Below are positions 10,878-21,924 of a stretch of DNA of 64,000 nucleotides, in pieces. The first letter of the stretch is position 1, and every line of letters begins with the position of its first letter. The notes under the pieces were generated by a model. That model did not search any database and was not told the origin of the DNA. It saw nothing but the letters and a program-made list of their open reading frames with translations. The stretch lies in NCBI GenBank assembly GCA_000708835.1, contig DF237324.1, forward strand, positions 27,932-91,931, given 5' to 3'. Origin of the DNA: Klebsormidium nitens (Eukaryota > Streptophyta > Klebsormidiophyceae > Klebsormidiales > Klebsormidiaceae). The translations under genes were made by a program, and so were the position numbers.

Positions 10878-13800
10878 ATGCCGCCCCCTGCGGTTGGAGG
10901 GCTGCACAAGCCCTTCGATCACTACACCAGTCTCTCAGAGATACCCAAGCCAGGTCAGCCCCCTCTGATACGACAGACCGCCGACGGGAACTTCTGGTTG
11001 TTGACTTGTTTGGCTGTGGTAAAGATTGATGCGTTGAAAGCTTGACTCAACCTCAGCGTCCTGTTGTCATGAGGGGCCATCGTCGAGGAAGCTCTCTAGG
11101 AGTTCCCGAAAGTTTACATCTACATCTCCATTTGTACTTTCTCCTCCTCCTTTCTCCATGTCAAGCGAAGCCGGTTCCGATCTGACCATGTACAAGAAAG
11201 ACAGCTTCTCATTTCTCTTTTTCTTGCTCGTAAGGCTCTAGAAAGAGTAGTGACTGAAGCTGTTTCCGAGAAACGTTGTCCAGCTAGGCCTTCCCTCAAG
11301 CCTTGTTCGCAAGCCACACTATCATCCTCGGATCTTGGCATACGACCCCAGGTCTAGATGCAAGGTTTCAGGATCTTAGGGCTTTGGGGCACGATGAATT
11401 TGAGGGGCTTCCACGCGGCAGTTTACGGTACAGAACTGCGCTCAAAAGCGACTTTGCCAATGCAGAGCTGCCGATAGCGGAGATCCTAAAGGAGGCGCAC
11501 ACGCGCTGGCTGCGGCCTTTGGAGGTATACGACATTCTGAGCAACTATCAGCACTACAACTTCAAGCTCAACAAGGAGGCTCCCGTCCTGCCTAAGAGTG
11601 AGCATGCCTTTGCAACCACGTTCTTGCCGCCTGGAAGTCGTAGGGGGTTGCGTTTTATCTATGAGAACCTGTTGCTCTCGTATCCTGCATTCCGTTTCTT
11701 GTACTGTGGGGGTTTACGCTGCGACCCTGAGATTGGACGATCATAAATGTATAAAGACGTTAATGGCATCTAGTAGTCCCGAATGCTTCATGGGTGTCTC
11801 CTTTACTTGGATTAAAAGCAAATGGATTGTCGAGAGCTTCTCCAGTGTCGTAAGACAGCGGCTTCGTTGGCCTCACCCTCACCATCCGGCTTTGGCGCAT
11901 GCGCAGGCGGGCAGCTGTACCTGTTTGACCGCAAGGAGGTGCGCTACTTCCGAAAGGACGGCCACGTGTGGACCAAGAAGAAGGACGGCAAGGCGGTGCA
12001 GGAGGCGCACGAGAAGCTCAAGGTGCCCCGCCGCAATCTTGGGTTGGCGTTTGGGATTAAGGGTTTGGAATTTTAGTTCCTTCAAGTCTCAAAACTTCAA
12101 CTCCCAAACTGTTGTAGCCCGGCAGGCAACCCTCACGTGTCCAAGCGAAGGCTGGCCGGTCCTTTCGAAGTTTTTGGCCAGTCGGTGTTCTGTGGTTCCT
12201 CCCGGGTTATTGAGCGGCCCGTGTTTTGAAGTCGATGTCAGGCTAGCGGCCAGGTTGGCAGTTGACAGGATTCCGCAGCAGTGGGCGCTCACTTGGGCGT
12301 TAACTACCGCCGGGCTGACGCTTAACGAGAATACAAAGTGCGACTTCAGAAGCCGTTTAGTTTGGCGGCCACCGCTTCCTGCGGTAAGGCAGAATCTGCT
12401 TTCACCTACTATTTTGTTCCAATTCGACACTGGTTGTAAATATGGGGTGTGGTCCTGACGCCTTGTGTAACTTTGTGCAGGTGGGAAGCCTTGAGATCCT
12501 GCACTGCTACTATGCGCACTCGGAGAAGGACGACCGCTTCCAGCGCCGCTGCTACTGGATGCTGGACGAGTGAGATTTTGCCTCTGCATTTCTTTGTTCT
12601 TGCCTCCCTCACCATGACTGCCTGTTCAGCTCGACCCTGCCGGACTCTGTCGTCGCCTCTCCCCAGCTTGACGGAACCCGCAGAAAGAGGGAGGGCACGG
12701 GTGTCCAAGCAGAATGCTTTCGTGCTTCGACGGCCTTTATCACACATAGAAGGCCACTTCACTTTCGTCAACTGTGGCCTGATAGTGCCAAGGCGGTTCT
12801 ACGGGGTGTCTGAGTGGGCTCACGTGCTCCAATCATAAGCTGCCAACAATTTTTGACGCCCTGATCTGTATGTTATCTGACAGTGCTCCTCTTCACGTGC
12901 AGAGCGCGTGAACGCGTGGTCCTGGTGCATTATCTACAGGTTACTGAGGTGAGCGCAACCTCCGTGCCACAGCGGGGCTACTGTCTGTGTTGTCAAGTTT
13001 CTGCTCCGGGCTGTGGATTTTGGCCGTGTTAAAGCGGACCTTCTGTGCCTTTTCGACCACAGACATTTTCCCCTTTGGGGCGGTCTGGTAATGATAAAGG
13101 TCACCCATTTGTATCTCTGTCATAATTCGCTTGATAAGCTGCGAAGAGACGTCTAGCCAGACACTTTGTCAGTGTGCTTTGTCATTGATTTCATTCTTTT
13201 CCCTTCACTCTCTTTCATTGTTGATTGGTTGAGAACGGTTTTTGCAAACGGTAAGGTCTTTTGGCAAGTCTCGATCGAGGTTTGACGCAGTTACTGCTGA
13301 ATCGCCTGGCACGCATCTTCCCCGATCAGGTCATGCACCGTGCTTTCTCCCCTTCCCGATCCAAGATGGAGCTTTGCCTCAAACTTGAAATTGTTTAAAT
13401 GCGCAGGCGGCCCACCCCGGGGATCACCTCCAGCCCCTTGGCCTGCTCCCGCGCAAGGCGCTACTGCACCCGGTGAAGCGCATCCCGGCCAGCGAGAGCA
13501 GCCAGGGCAGCGAGTCAGAGGAGGACCGCGCGTCGCCCAACGCCGTTTTGCCACACCCGGCGCGGCCGCGAAAGGCCCTTCCGAAGCGCCACAGTTTCGC
13601 CGGGGGTCACAAGGGCACCAAGCGGCACGCCGACGACGGCGAGGGGATCCCCGCGGACCCGCATCGGGTGCCAAAGTCGGAGCCGGCGTCGGACGGGTCG
13701 AGCCAGGGCACCGGGAAAGCGCGCCGGCATGGGGAGGAGGGGAACGGGGCGCAGGCGCGGGGGGAGAACCAGGAAACGGGGCTGACGAAGCAAGGGTCGC

Positions 13801-16800
13801 AGGATCTGACGAGCGTGGGGGGTGCGCTGGAGGCGGCAGTGCGCGACGGGGTGTTCCAAATGGAGGTCGATATGTCGCGGCCCAATGGGGGCGCTGCGCT
13901 GGACGCGCTGGGAGACGTCGCGTGGCAAGACTGGCAGCAGCAGCAAAAAGTTTCTGCAGCGGGGGGGTATCCTTGGGATGTGCCTGCCGGCCCCCCAAGC
14001 TGGCCCGTGGCTCCGGAAACGACGGCGCCGTTTCCGTGGGACCCGCGGGAAGAGCCGTGGCAGGGGTTGCCTCGTCAGGAGTCCGCCGGAAATTTAGCGC
14101 CGCCGCCCCCGCTTCTTCTTCCCGCCGACCCGGGGGCGGCGACCGGCATGGAGTTGTGGGATGCCAACAACTGGGGAGGGGCGCCCCCCCTCGAGGGTGC
14201 GAGCGAGGCCGCGTTGTGGCTCAAGGGAGAGGACGAGCGCGCGCCGGCGGCGCAGATGGTCCCGGTTACCAGCGCAGACGTGGCGCCAAATGCGGTGCTG
14301 TTGAACACGCCGTCGGGCGACTGGACCGCCAGCTGGAGCGGCGGCACGCCCGCGGCCGCTCTAGATCTCTCGCGCGCGTGGCCCGACGCCGCGCGCACCT
14401 CTTGGCCGCCCGCCGGCGCCCCCCCCAGCGTTTGGGTCCCCACGCAACCACCCCCGGCCCACGAAATGCCAATCGTTCACGAGCCCGGGCCCGCGACCGG
14501 AGCGCCCTCGGGGAAGCCCCCCCGGCCGCCGTCGCTGCCGCGGCTGCGGCCGCTCAAGAACTTACGGGCGCTCGCGGTGCCGGACGGGGCCGCGCATTCG
14601 GGGGTCGGGGTGGGGTCCCCGTTTCTCGTGCCGGAGTCGCCGACGGTCGTCCAGGTATTGCGGGAGATGCACACAGACGCGGGCAGCCGGCCGGGCTCGG
14701 CGGCGCCCATTCCGGAGGAGGCCGAGCGGAATGAGTTTGAGGAGCGGAAGGATGAGGAAGGGGCGCAGATGGAGGAGGCGGGGCCGGACGAGCGGGCCGG
14801 GGGGCACGCCAGGAGCGCAGGCCAGCAGCTGCCGTGGTTCGAGATCCAGGATTGCAGCCCGGAGTGGGACTACTCCGTCGGAGGTGCGAAGGTACGTGGT
14901 CGACATTTTTTGTTGCTTCTACTCAGATAATGCACTGTTCGCAGGTTCCAGGCGTCTAGTCAAACGGTGACTAGCTCAGGTCCTGGAGGCTTGTTCCATG
15001 GACCGGCTCAGACTCTTGAGGCGTGTTCCTTGGTTGGCTCAGATCCTGGATGTGGATGTGGAGTGCCGGTGTTGTTCTGTCACTCTACTATGTGGCTGGA
15101 CACGCTGCTGCTGTCGTTGTTTCCGCCTTCACACTTCCCAATCCCTTCGACCCATCTGCTCCCGTACCTCCGCACTGTTTCTCCTACCGCTCACTCCGCG
15201 CCTTTCTCTTTTGCCAGGTACTGCTTGTTGGCACGTGGCACCTCCCCGACGACTCTCCGCCCGGCGCGAGCGACGACTTCCGCGCGTCCGTCACGTTCGG
15301 CGGCGCCGAGGTTCCCGCGGAACCGGTTGGGCCTTGCTTGCGATGCACCGCGCCCGCGCACATGCCGGGTCGCGTTCCGCTGTGCGTAACCTTTGGCGAG
15401 AACCAGCCCGCGAGCGCTTCGCGCGAGTTCGAGTACCGCCCAAGTCCGGTTGCGTACGTCACGCGCCGCAGCGCCGCTGGGGGGGGCGCGCTTGCGGTCG
15501 AGGACGCGGTGGACGAGGACGACGATGCGGCGCTACAGGTGCGGCGTGTGGGCATATTTGCTTTGACTCTGTAAAGGATAAGTCCAGTCAACGACAAGCT
15601 CTCGACCTAACGAAACTACCCAGTTCGGACATCTACGCAACCCGCACTCGCACCCACCCTAAGCCCCTGACTGGCTCCATCCCTCCCAGGACTGTCCTTT
15701 TGTTGTTCTGTAGGTTAGCTTTCACTGCATTCGTCGAAATTGAGAGAGCAACTCCCGTTGCTCAGCTGGTACGGCTCTCAAAATGATGATTTGCCTTCAG
15801 AACAATGCCTCCAGTGATTTCGAAACTGGGCTTAGCTCACCTCGTTGTTTCTCCCGTGCTCTTCTGAAGTTGAAGAGGGGACGGACCACCGACTGGCGCC
15901 CCGTATGACGCTCCTGTGTCTGCTACCGACGAGCCCGCTGTGCCAACAGAATCTAATTTGTTCTGTCGTTGCAGGTGCGGCTCGCGCGATTGTTGCTCGA
16001 GGGGGGTGCCGGCGAGGGGGGGAACAGCGACGGGGAAGAGTGGGAGGAGTTGCTGCGCACCGAGCGCGTGACCGGGTGCGTGCAGGACGGTCTCCTGCAG
16101 CGGGTCCTCCGTCACGTGTTGCATTTATGGCTCGCGCGCGCAGGCCAGGGGGATCCCCTAACGTACGACGGGTACGCGCCGTTTGGCCGGGCGGGAGACG
16201 CGGCGCCAGGCGGGTTAACAGGTCTAAACGAGGTCGGTTTAAGCGCGCTGCACATGGCGGCGGCGCTCGGGTACGAGTGGGCGGTTACGGCACTTGTCGA
16301 TGCAGGGTGCCCGGTGGATTTGAAGGACGCGCGGGGGCGCACCGCGCTGCACTGGGCGGCCGCGCGCGGGCGCGAGAAGGTGGTTGCGCAGCTGCTGACG
16401 CACGGCGCGGCGCCCGGGATGCTGGCCACGAAAGGCGGGTGCACGCCCGCGGACCTCGCCGCTACGTGCGGGCACGCGGGGATTGCGGCGTTCCTCGCGG
16501 AGTGCGCGCTCAACCGGAGCCTGAGCAACATGACGATCAACGAGGACATGGCGGCCGCGAGCGACGCAGCCGAGGCGGGCGCCGCCGCGGTCGCGGTCGC
16601 GACGGGCAGCCAGGGCGTGCCGCGTGGCAGCGATGCGGGGCTCGAGAACGCGCTCGAGGCGGTGCGCAACGCGGCCCGCGCGGCCGCGCTGATTCAGAGC
16701 GCGTACCGGCGACGGCGGCGGCAGCGGCAGCAGAGGGCGCAGCAGGGGCGGATTCCGGGGGAGGGCGAGCGGGACGAGGCAGCGGACGGAATGAACGGAA

Positions 16801-17822
16801 TGGCGGGGGGGGTGGAGGAGCAGCAGAAGATGGAGACGGAGCATCAGGCGGCCACACGCATTCAGGGCGCGTTCCGCAAATTCGCAGACCGGAAAGAGTT
16901 CCTGAGCTTCCGGAACAAGGTGGTGCGACTGCAGGTGAGGGTCTGCACCCGAGCTCTGGACTTCAATCGGGCCAGTATGGGTTGACTGTAAAGGAAAGGG
17001 TTTGGGTGTGGCTTCACCCTTAACGGCCCAATATAGAGGGAGCTCACACTTCATCAGGGGCATTCGGGTGCAGTCGATTTACATGCTTTGTTTCCATGAG
17101 AACCTAACCAAGGCACTCGCTTACAAGGCTATCGCGGTTGATAGCAAGTGCTCATACCTAAACCCCTTTCTTCTTTCTTTTCCGAGAGGTTTTTGGGAAC
17201 TGAACCGCCTGCCTTGATTAGAAGCTCGAGGGCTCGAGAGTATGCTTTGCTAAAGAACTGCGACGCGAGCACAACATCTCACCACGTATTGCTCGTATAA
17301 AACGCATATTGTTCTTTGGGCACTCATGACCAGGAGTCCGTATTTTGTAAGAGGAAGCTGTCCGTATTAATTCAGGGGCGTACGTGTCATGAACGTGTCA
17401 CCCTGTTTATGTTGCAGGCTGCCGTGCGCGGCTACCTCCAACGACAAAAGTACCGTCGCATGCTGATTGGTGGCGCGTACGGGTGGCGCCTGCGGAGCGC
17501 GGACAAGCGGCCGCGCTCCGCAAGGTACCACGTGGACGAGACTGAGCTGCCACCGCTGCCGAGCCCGCTCGGAGAAGCTGCTGGGGAGGAGTGGCGTAAC
17601 GTTGGGGGGACCGATTCAAATTATGCGCTTGACCGCGCAGTCACAAGGGTTCAAGCGATGGTCCGGTCGCGCCAAGCTCGAGCGCAGTACTTGCGACTGC
17701 GCCAGGCGTCGCAGTCAATGCAGGTGGAGCATTGGCAGCATCAGCATGGCGTCATGCAAGAGCCGCACGTGCGGTTCGCCGAGGCCTCGGACGTGTTTGA
17801 CCCGAGCGTTTATCTCGTATGA
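10878..17822 (+). CDS. CAMTA: Calmodulin-binding transcription activator (CAMTA)
   Basis: Nine exons (10878-10953, 11466-11597, 11907-12022, 12481-12569, 12903-12939, 13407-14891, 15218-15538, 15975-16934, 17418-17822) join in frame to encode 1206 aa. Residues about 25-150 form the CG-1 DNA-binding domain: EAHTRWLRPLEVYDIL, LYLFDRKEVRYFRKDGHVW, EAHEKLK, LEILHCYYAHSE and RRCYWMLDE. A 495-residue Gly/Pro/Ala-rich linker (exon 6) follows. A TIG/IPT-like domain lies at about 645-752 (VLLVGTWHLP), ankyrin repeats at about 835-930 (GLSALHMAAALG, RTALHWAAARG), and IQ motifs near 989, 1044, 1075 and 1145 for calmodulin binding. Family members are calcium-responsive nuclear transcription factors that bind CGCG-type boxes. 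The start was chosen because exon 1 joins exon 2 in phase 1 to recreate the lead-in to CG-1. The length is slightly above the usual 850-1100 aa because of the linker. Confidence 0.95.
14973..15058 (+). repeat. Three tandem ~31 bp repeats in CAMTA intron 6
   Basis: Copies begin at about 14973, 15005 and 15036, each starting (A/G)GCTCAG and containing CTTGAGGC/CCTGGAGGC and GTTCC(A/T)TGG. They diverge by several bases and the third is truncated. They lie about 80 bp downstream of the exon 6 donor. Confidence 0.7.
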
Positions 17823-18763
17823 ATTATATTGCATAGTACATATACTGGTGCCTCTCAGGTCTGCAATTTTATATGATAAGATATATTGTGGCATTTTTGT
17901 CGAGGCAATAAGGTGTTGAGGTCCTTTAGAAAGGTCAGCGTCCGCATGGACAGTGGTTGTGCTAGACACACCACCATAGCATGCCTGACGACAGTGGCAA
18001 GTGTTTCTGCTTTTAAGTTGGACAATGATTCAGATCTTCTCATGCAACTAAGATATATCAAGTCTGAAAACATACATGCATAGTTTGCGATGATCGATGC
18101 ATGCAAAACTATTGTGATCGAGGCAGGCACCTGCAATTAACACCGGGGTAAACCGCGAATCATGCAACTGTTGCTCGAAATTAGATGGTTCAACATGAAG
18201 ATCTATAGCTGGCCGAGAATCCGGATGCAGCGCGGTGCTAGCGGCATACCTAGGGGCATTTTTCCGGCCCGCAAAATCGAATATATACATGCATGCATGC
18301 ATGCCGCATGGCCGGATGCAGATCAACCTGGCTACGAATGATGCCGGCATACTTATTTGATGCTGCACGATATATAGGTACCCGTACTATGCTCTGTAAG
18401 AGCATCAAACCTTTACAGAGCAGGTCTTCAAGTTAGCTAGGACTCAGCAAGGTCTACAACATGATAAACAGATCCACGATGACAATGACAAATACTTCTC
18501 CAGAAGGAAGGACGCTAAAACGGGAACTGAAAACCATGCAGCCTAATCTGCTTGCCAGCTGAGACGTGCTAACATTGCACCAAGCAGTGTATCCGACTTT
18601 ACATTCAGTAGATGCCTGGAAAACCTTACCTTACTAAGAATATGTTTCCAGTTGACGTTGATTTGGAAAGGCATGCGTTTCGTTCCACGTTCATCATTAT
18701 ATACAAAACCGCTTATTAGAGACTCAACCTCGCTTGTTGGTTGACAAGACAGACCCTCCGAAC
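17823..18763. other. Convergent intergenic stretch with an AT-rich island
   Basis: This lies between the stop codons of CAMTA (plus) and the SAP-domain gene (minus). It should contain both 3' UTRs and polyadenylation sites. Bases 18050-18400 are AT-richer, with repeated CATGCATG (18290-18305) and CGGCCGG-type words, resembling islands at about 30850-31100, 38900-39900 and 58600-59850. No gene is supported. Confidence 0.45.
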
Positions 18764-21700
18764 TCATAATTGCTGAGTCGTGACAAACGGCTGTGCCCGG
18801 CTCACGGGCAGCGCATATGTCCCATTTGCCGCGATGGCCAAGTCTTCCGAGGCATGGGAATCCCCGTTCGTTTCAAGAGCGGGCTCCACAGTAAGCATCC
18901 CATCCATAGGCGCCGGCCCCTGACCCTGTGAATCCAGGATGTGACGCACCCGCTCGATGATCTTCTCCTTCGTGCCTGACGTTTTCTGCCCTTGCGAGAG
19001 GAGAAAGTTGCGGATGACCGCCGTGGGTAAAGTGTCCAGGCTGCCGCTGTGGTGCTTCTCCTGGACCTGCAAGCATCACAACGCCCAACCTGCTGACGCG
19101 TCTAGAGAGACGGCACGTATCGTTCCATTTAGTATATTACACGATCTTTGTACTAAAGGGTGCGGAGGCGTTCTATAGGACTGTGCCCTTTCACGTATGC
19201 GCAGTGTGTTTCGTCTGTACATTGATGAGCCTGTTCAAGGAGGAGCCCGGAACTCATACGCTCGAGAGTACCGCCCTGACTACTCAGAAACGATAAGCAA
19301 GCAGGCGGGATGAACCTTTAGCTTTCCAGAAATCACGAGGTGGCCCCTCCAGTAAGATGAAGTCGAAAGGGAGACGGTATGCAGCACTTCAGAGAAGGTT
19401 TCTCTCTCCAAAGCAGTGATTGTGTTACATTCCAAAGCAGCAGCCCCACCGTTTGTGCGGCCTGCGCAATCCTCTCCGCAGGGCTGAGGTGCTCCCGCTC
19501 CAAAATGACTAGTGACAGGATGGGAAGAAATTACAAAGGCCCGTACTCCGCAAAGAGGCCCGTCCCTCTAACATGAGAGTGACAAGGAAGAAGATCTATT
19601 AGACTTTAACGACAGTTACACCTTCGAAAGCACGAAATGTCTGAAGTATCTGAGGTGGCAGCCCTACCGTCTGTGCGTCCTGCGCGATCCTCTCCGCAGG
19701 GCTGAGGTGCTCCCGCTCCATCCGCTGCAAGCGCTTCTTGGTCAGCTTCGGGGGCTCCACTCTCTGCACGCATCGAGAGGCTGCACTTTCAGACGGGAAC
19801 TCGAGCGGGATCCTTTAGAAAAGCGAGCTGACAAGCGCTTCTTAGTCAGCTTCGGGGGCTCCACTCTCTGCACACGCCAAGAGGCTTTTCAGACGGGAAC
19901 TAGAGCGGGATGCTTCAGAAAAGCGAACTGACAAGCGCTTCTTGGTCAGCTTCGGAGGCTCCACTCTCTGCACACAACGAGAGGCTGCACTTTCAGACGG
20001 GGACTAAATGCTTCAGAGAAGCGAGCTGACTAGCGGAGCCTGCGGTTCCTTCGTAAGCGTCCGCGCCGATCAACATTGCTAAACAGGTGAACACTCCGGC
20101 ATGGCAGGTTATGCTTGGGTTACTGAGTACGTTTGGAACTGTCACAGGGTGTTCAGAGGGTTAAGCGGTTAACCATTAATCAAGTAACACAGGACGACCA
20201 CCTTTCAGTTGATGCAGACCCCGACCTTTGTAGAAGCAGGTCGCAACCAAATGTTATCCTATTGAAAGCAAAACATCTTTGTGCCAAATCAGAGGCTCCC
20301 TTACAGTGTCAAGGAAATGTGTACCGGCTTCCAGGGACGATGTAACGCTATCTGCTCTTGGTCTGCTCATCTTCTTCAACAGCTTTGAAGATCTTGGAAC
20401 TGTATTTGCGTATCATACAGCAGTTGCCCCAGAAGCTCTGCCCCGGTACAGAAGCCAATATACAAGCTTGTCAAAACGGACTGTTCAACATCAATTGCGC
20501 AAGTTGAAGCTCTTCCCCCATCTGACGACCTCCCATAAAGAGAAGCAAACAGGCATGAATCATCTTGACCACTGGTCCTAAAAGACCATTAGAACGAGGC
20601 CTATCAAATCAGGCGACCCGGATTCCTTTTAAGAATGTCGAACGTTCGTTCATGGGATGAGAGAAGTGTGAATACGCTCTCTAGTCGGACACTCGATGCC
20701 AAGATTCTTGTTGGCGGTTTCCATCGGGAGATCTGATTACCAAAAAGGGTGCTCTCAGTAAACTGGGATCCTGAACAGAGGAGATGTGGATACGCACTCT
20801 TGTTGGAATGTTGATGCCGCACTCCTTCTTGGCCGTTTCCATACGGGGATCCCCCAACAAATGCCGCAGCAGGGGCGCCTCCAATTTCGGGTCTCCTCGG
20901 CACGCGTTCTTGAATTGGGTGATGACATCATCTGGACTCGAAGAAAAGTGGCATGATGAGACAAAGGACGCTGAATGTAGTGTTGTCCAGCAATTGGTTG
21001 TGATGATCGCTCCAGATAGGGGCAGATGGCGCGAAACTAGCGGCAATAAAGGTGGGCTTTTTGCTCATAATTGCGGGCAGCGAATCAATTCTCCTTTGGG
21101 AGGATTTTCTGCCAAGAGCAGCTGTTGGAGTAAATTGTCTGGATACGAATAAGCGAGAGATGCGGTAAGATACGCCTTAATAGCAGAGGTGCAGATACTG
21201 TAGGCCTATATTTTTGGGGGCAGGCTTGTCAACATGAGCAGATACAAACCCACCCATTGTCTCAAAGTGTGCCAAAGTGGATTATGAATTAAGTCAGACC
21301 AAGGGCCAGGGCATTCTGCCTACCTAAAAAGGAGTCTTCAGCGGTGACCCAACAGCCTGTTCTGAAGACAGAAAGTATAGCCTGACGCATGCATCATATA
21401 AATCTCTTTTGCTTTCTCCCAACGCACAGCAAGGAACATGGTAAATTGGGCATGGTGTATGCATTTGAATTTGTCCAATCTCAACACATTACCGTTCTGA
21501 CTGACCGAAAATAGTTACACAGAAGCAGACTGCGCCAACACTGGGGCAGCTCAATTTAGAACTTGACCTTCTGACAAGTCTGAGAGAGTCGGACTATCCT
21601 TGATGGGTTAGCAGGTAAAGTCATGATGCTTCCAAGAAGCTACATCAGAGCACAGAATGTGATCGGCCTGATGGTTGTTTTCAACTTGTGAAAGTGAAAG

Positions 21701-21924
21701 ACAGAGAATCTGGAAGACCCAAAAGCGACTGGAATACAAAGAAGCGTACCGGCAGACTTCTCGAGACGCTTGCGCGTGCCCTCCCCAGGCCGAAAGTCCT
21801 TTCGCACTCTGGTCGTCTTTTTCACGGAAGGTTGTGCCAATGGCTCTTCACCAAGGTTCAAGCCTGCAGCTCTTATGAAGGAATCTTCTCCTGCAGCTCT
21901 TATGAAGGCATCTTCGTCTGCCAT
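18764..21924 (-). CDS. SAP-domain protein, likely nucleic-acid binding
   Basis: Four exons (21924-21750, 20931-20798, 19763-19668, 19066-18764) join with matching phases to give 235 aa. The N-terminus carries a duplicated nine-residue unit, ED(A/S)FIRAAG. Exon 2 has an acidic-basic helical region (RGDPKLEAPLLRHLLGDPRME). Exon 3 is strongly basic and probably coiled (KLTKKRLQRMEREHLSPAER). Exon 4 contains a SAP motif at about residues 140-175 (LPTAVIRNFLLSQGQKTSGT, then KEKIIERVRHIL). SAP motifs bind DNA or structured chromatin regions, so a nuclear chromatin or RNA-processing role is likely, but the specific family was not recognised. The tail is low complexity. Exon 3 lies in a block of local duplications, described separately. 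The start is the first Met of exon 1. Confidence 0.75.
19440..20030 (-). repeat. Duplicated edges of SAP-gene exon 3
   Basis: On the acceptor side, a unit of about 100 bp containing the first part of exon 3, its acceptor and upstream intron occurs three times in tandem, starting near 19729, 19833 and 19933. Only the first is joined to the full exon. On the donor side, a copy of the last 55 bases of exon 3 plus its donor (encoding EREHLSPAERIAQ) lies at about 19445-19500, roughly 225 bp beyond the real donor at 19668. The copies differ by substitutions and small gaps. Confidence 0.85.
21859..21924 (-). repeat. 27 bp in-frame tandem duplication in SAP-gene exon 1
   Basis: Two adjacent 27-base units (GCAGCTCTTATGAAGGAATC... 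on the plus strand) encode the repeated peptides DAFIRAAGE and DSFIRAAG at the very start of the protein. The units differ at only two or three positions, indicating a recent duplication. Confidence 0.8.

Noticed and set aside
13340-14734. 464-codon plus-strand open frame overlapping CAMTA exon 6
   Set aside because: It is a +1 frame shadow of a GC-rich exon; its product is an Arg/Gly/Ala-rich string with no domain, while the other frame joins all nine CAMTA exons in phase.
15845-17023. 392-codon plus-strand frame over the CAMTA ankyrin exon
   Set aside because: Shadow frame of a GC-rich exon; the other frame carries the ankyrin and IQ motifs and correct splice phases.
19440-20030. Spaced repeats considered as a CRISPR array
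   Set aside because: The units are long, contiguous and contain exon sequence of a eukaryotic gene; no short repeats with unique spacers.
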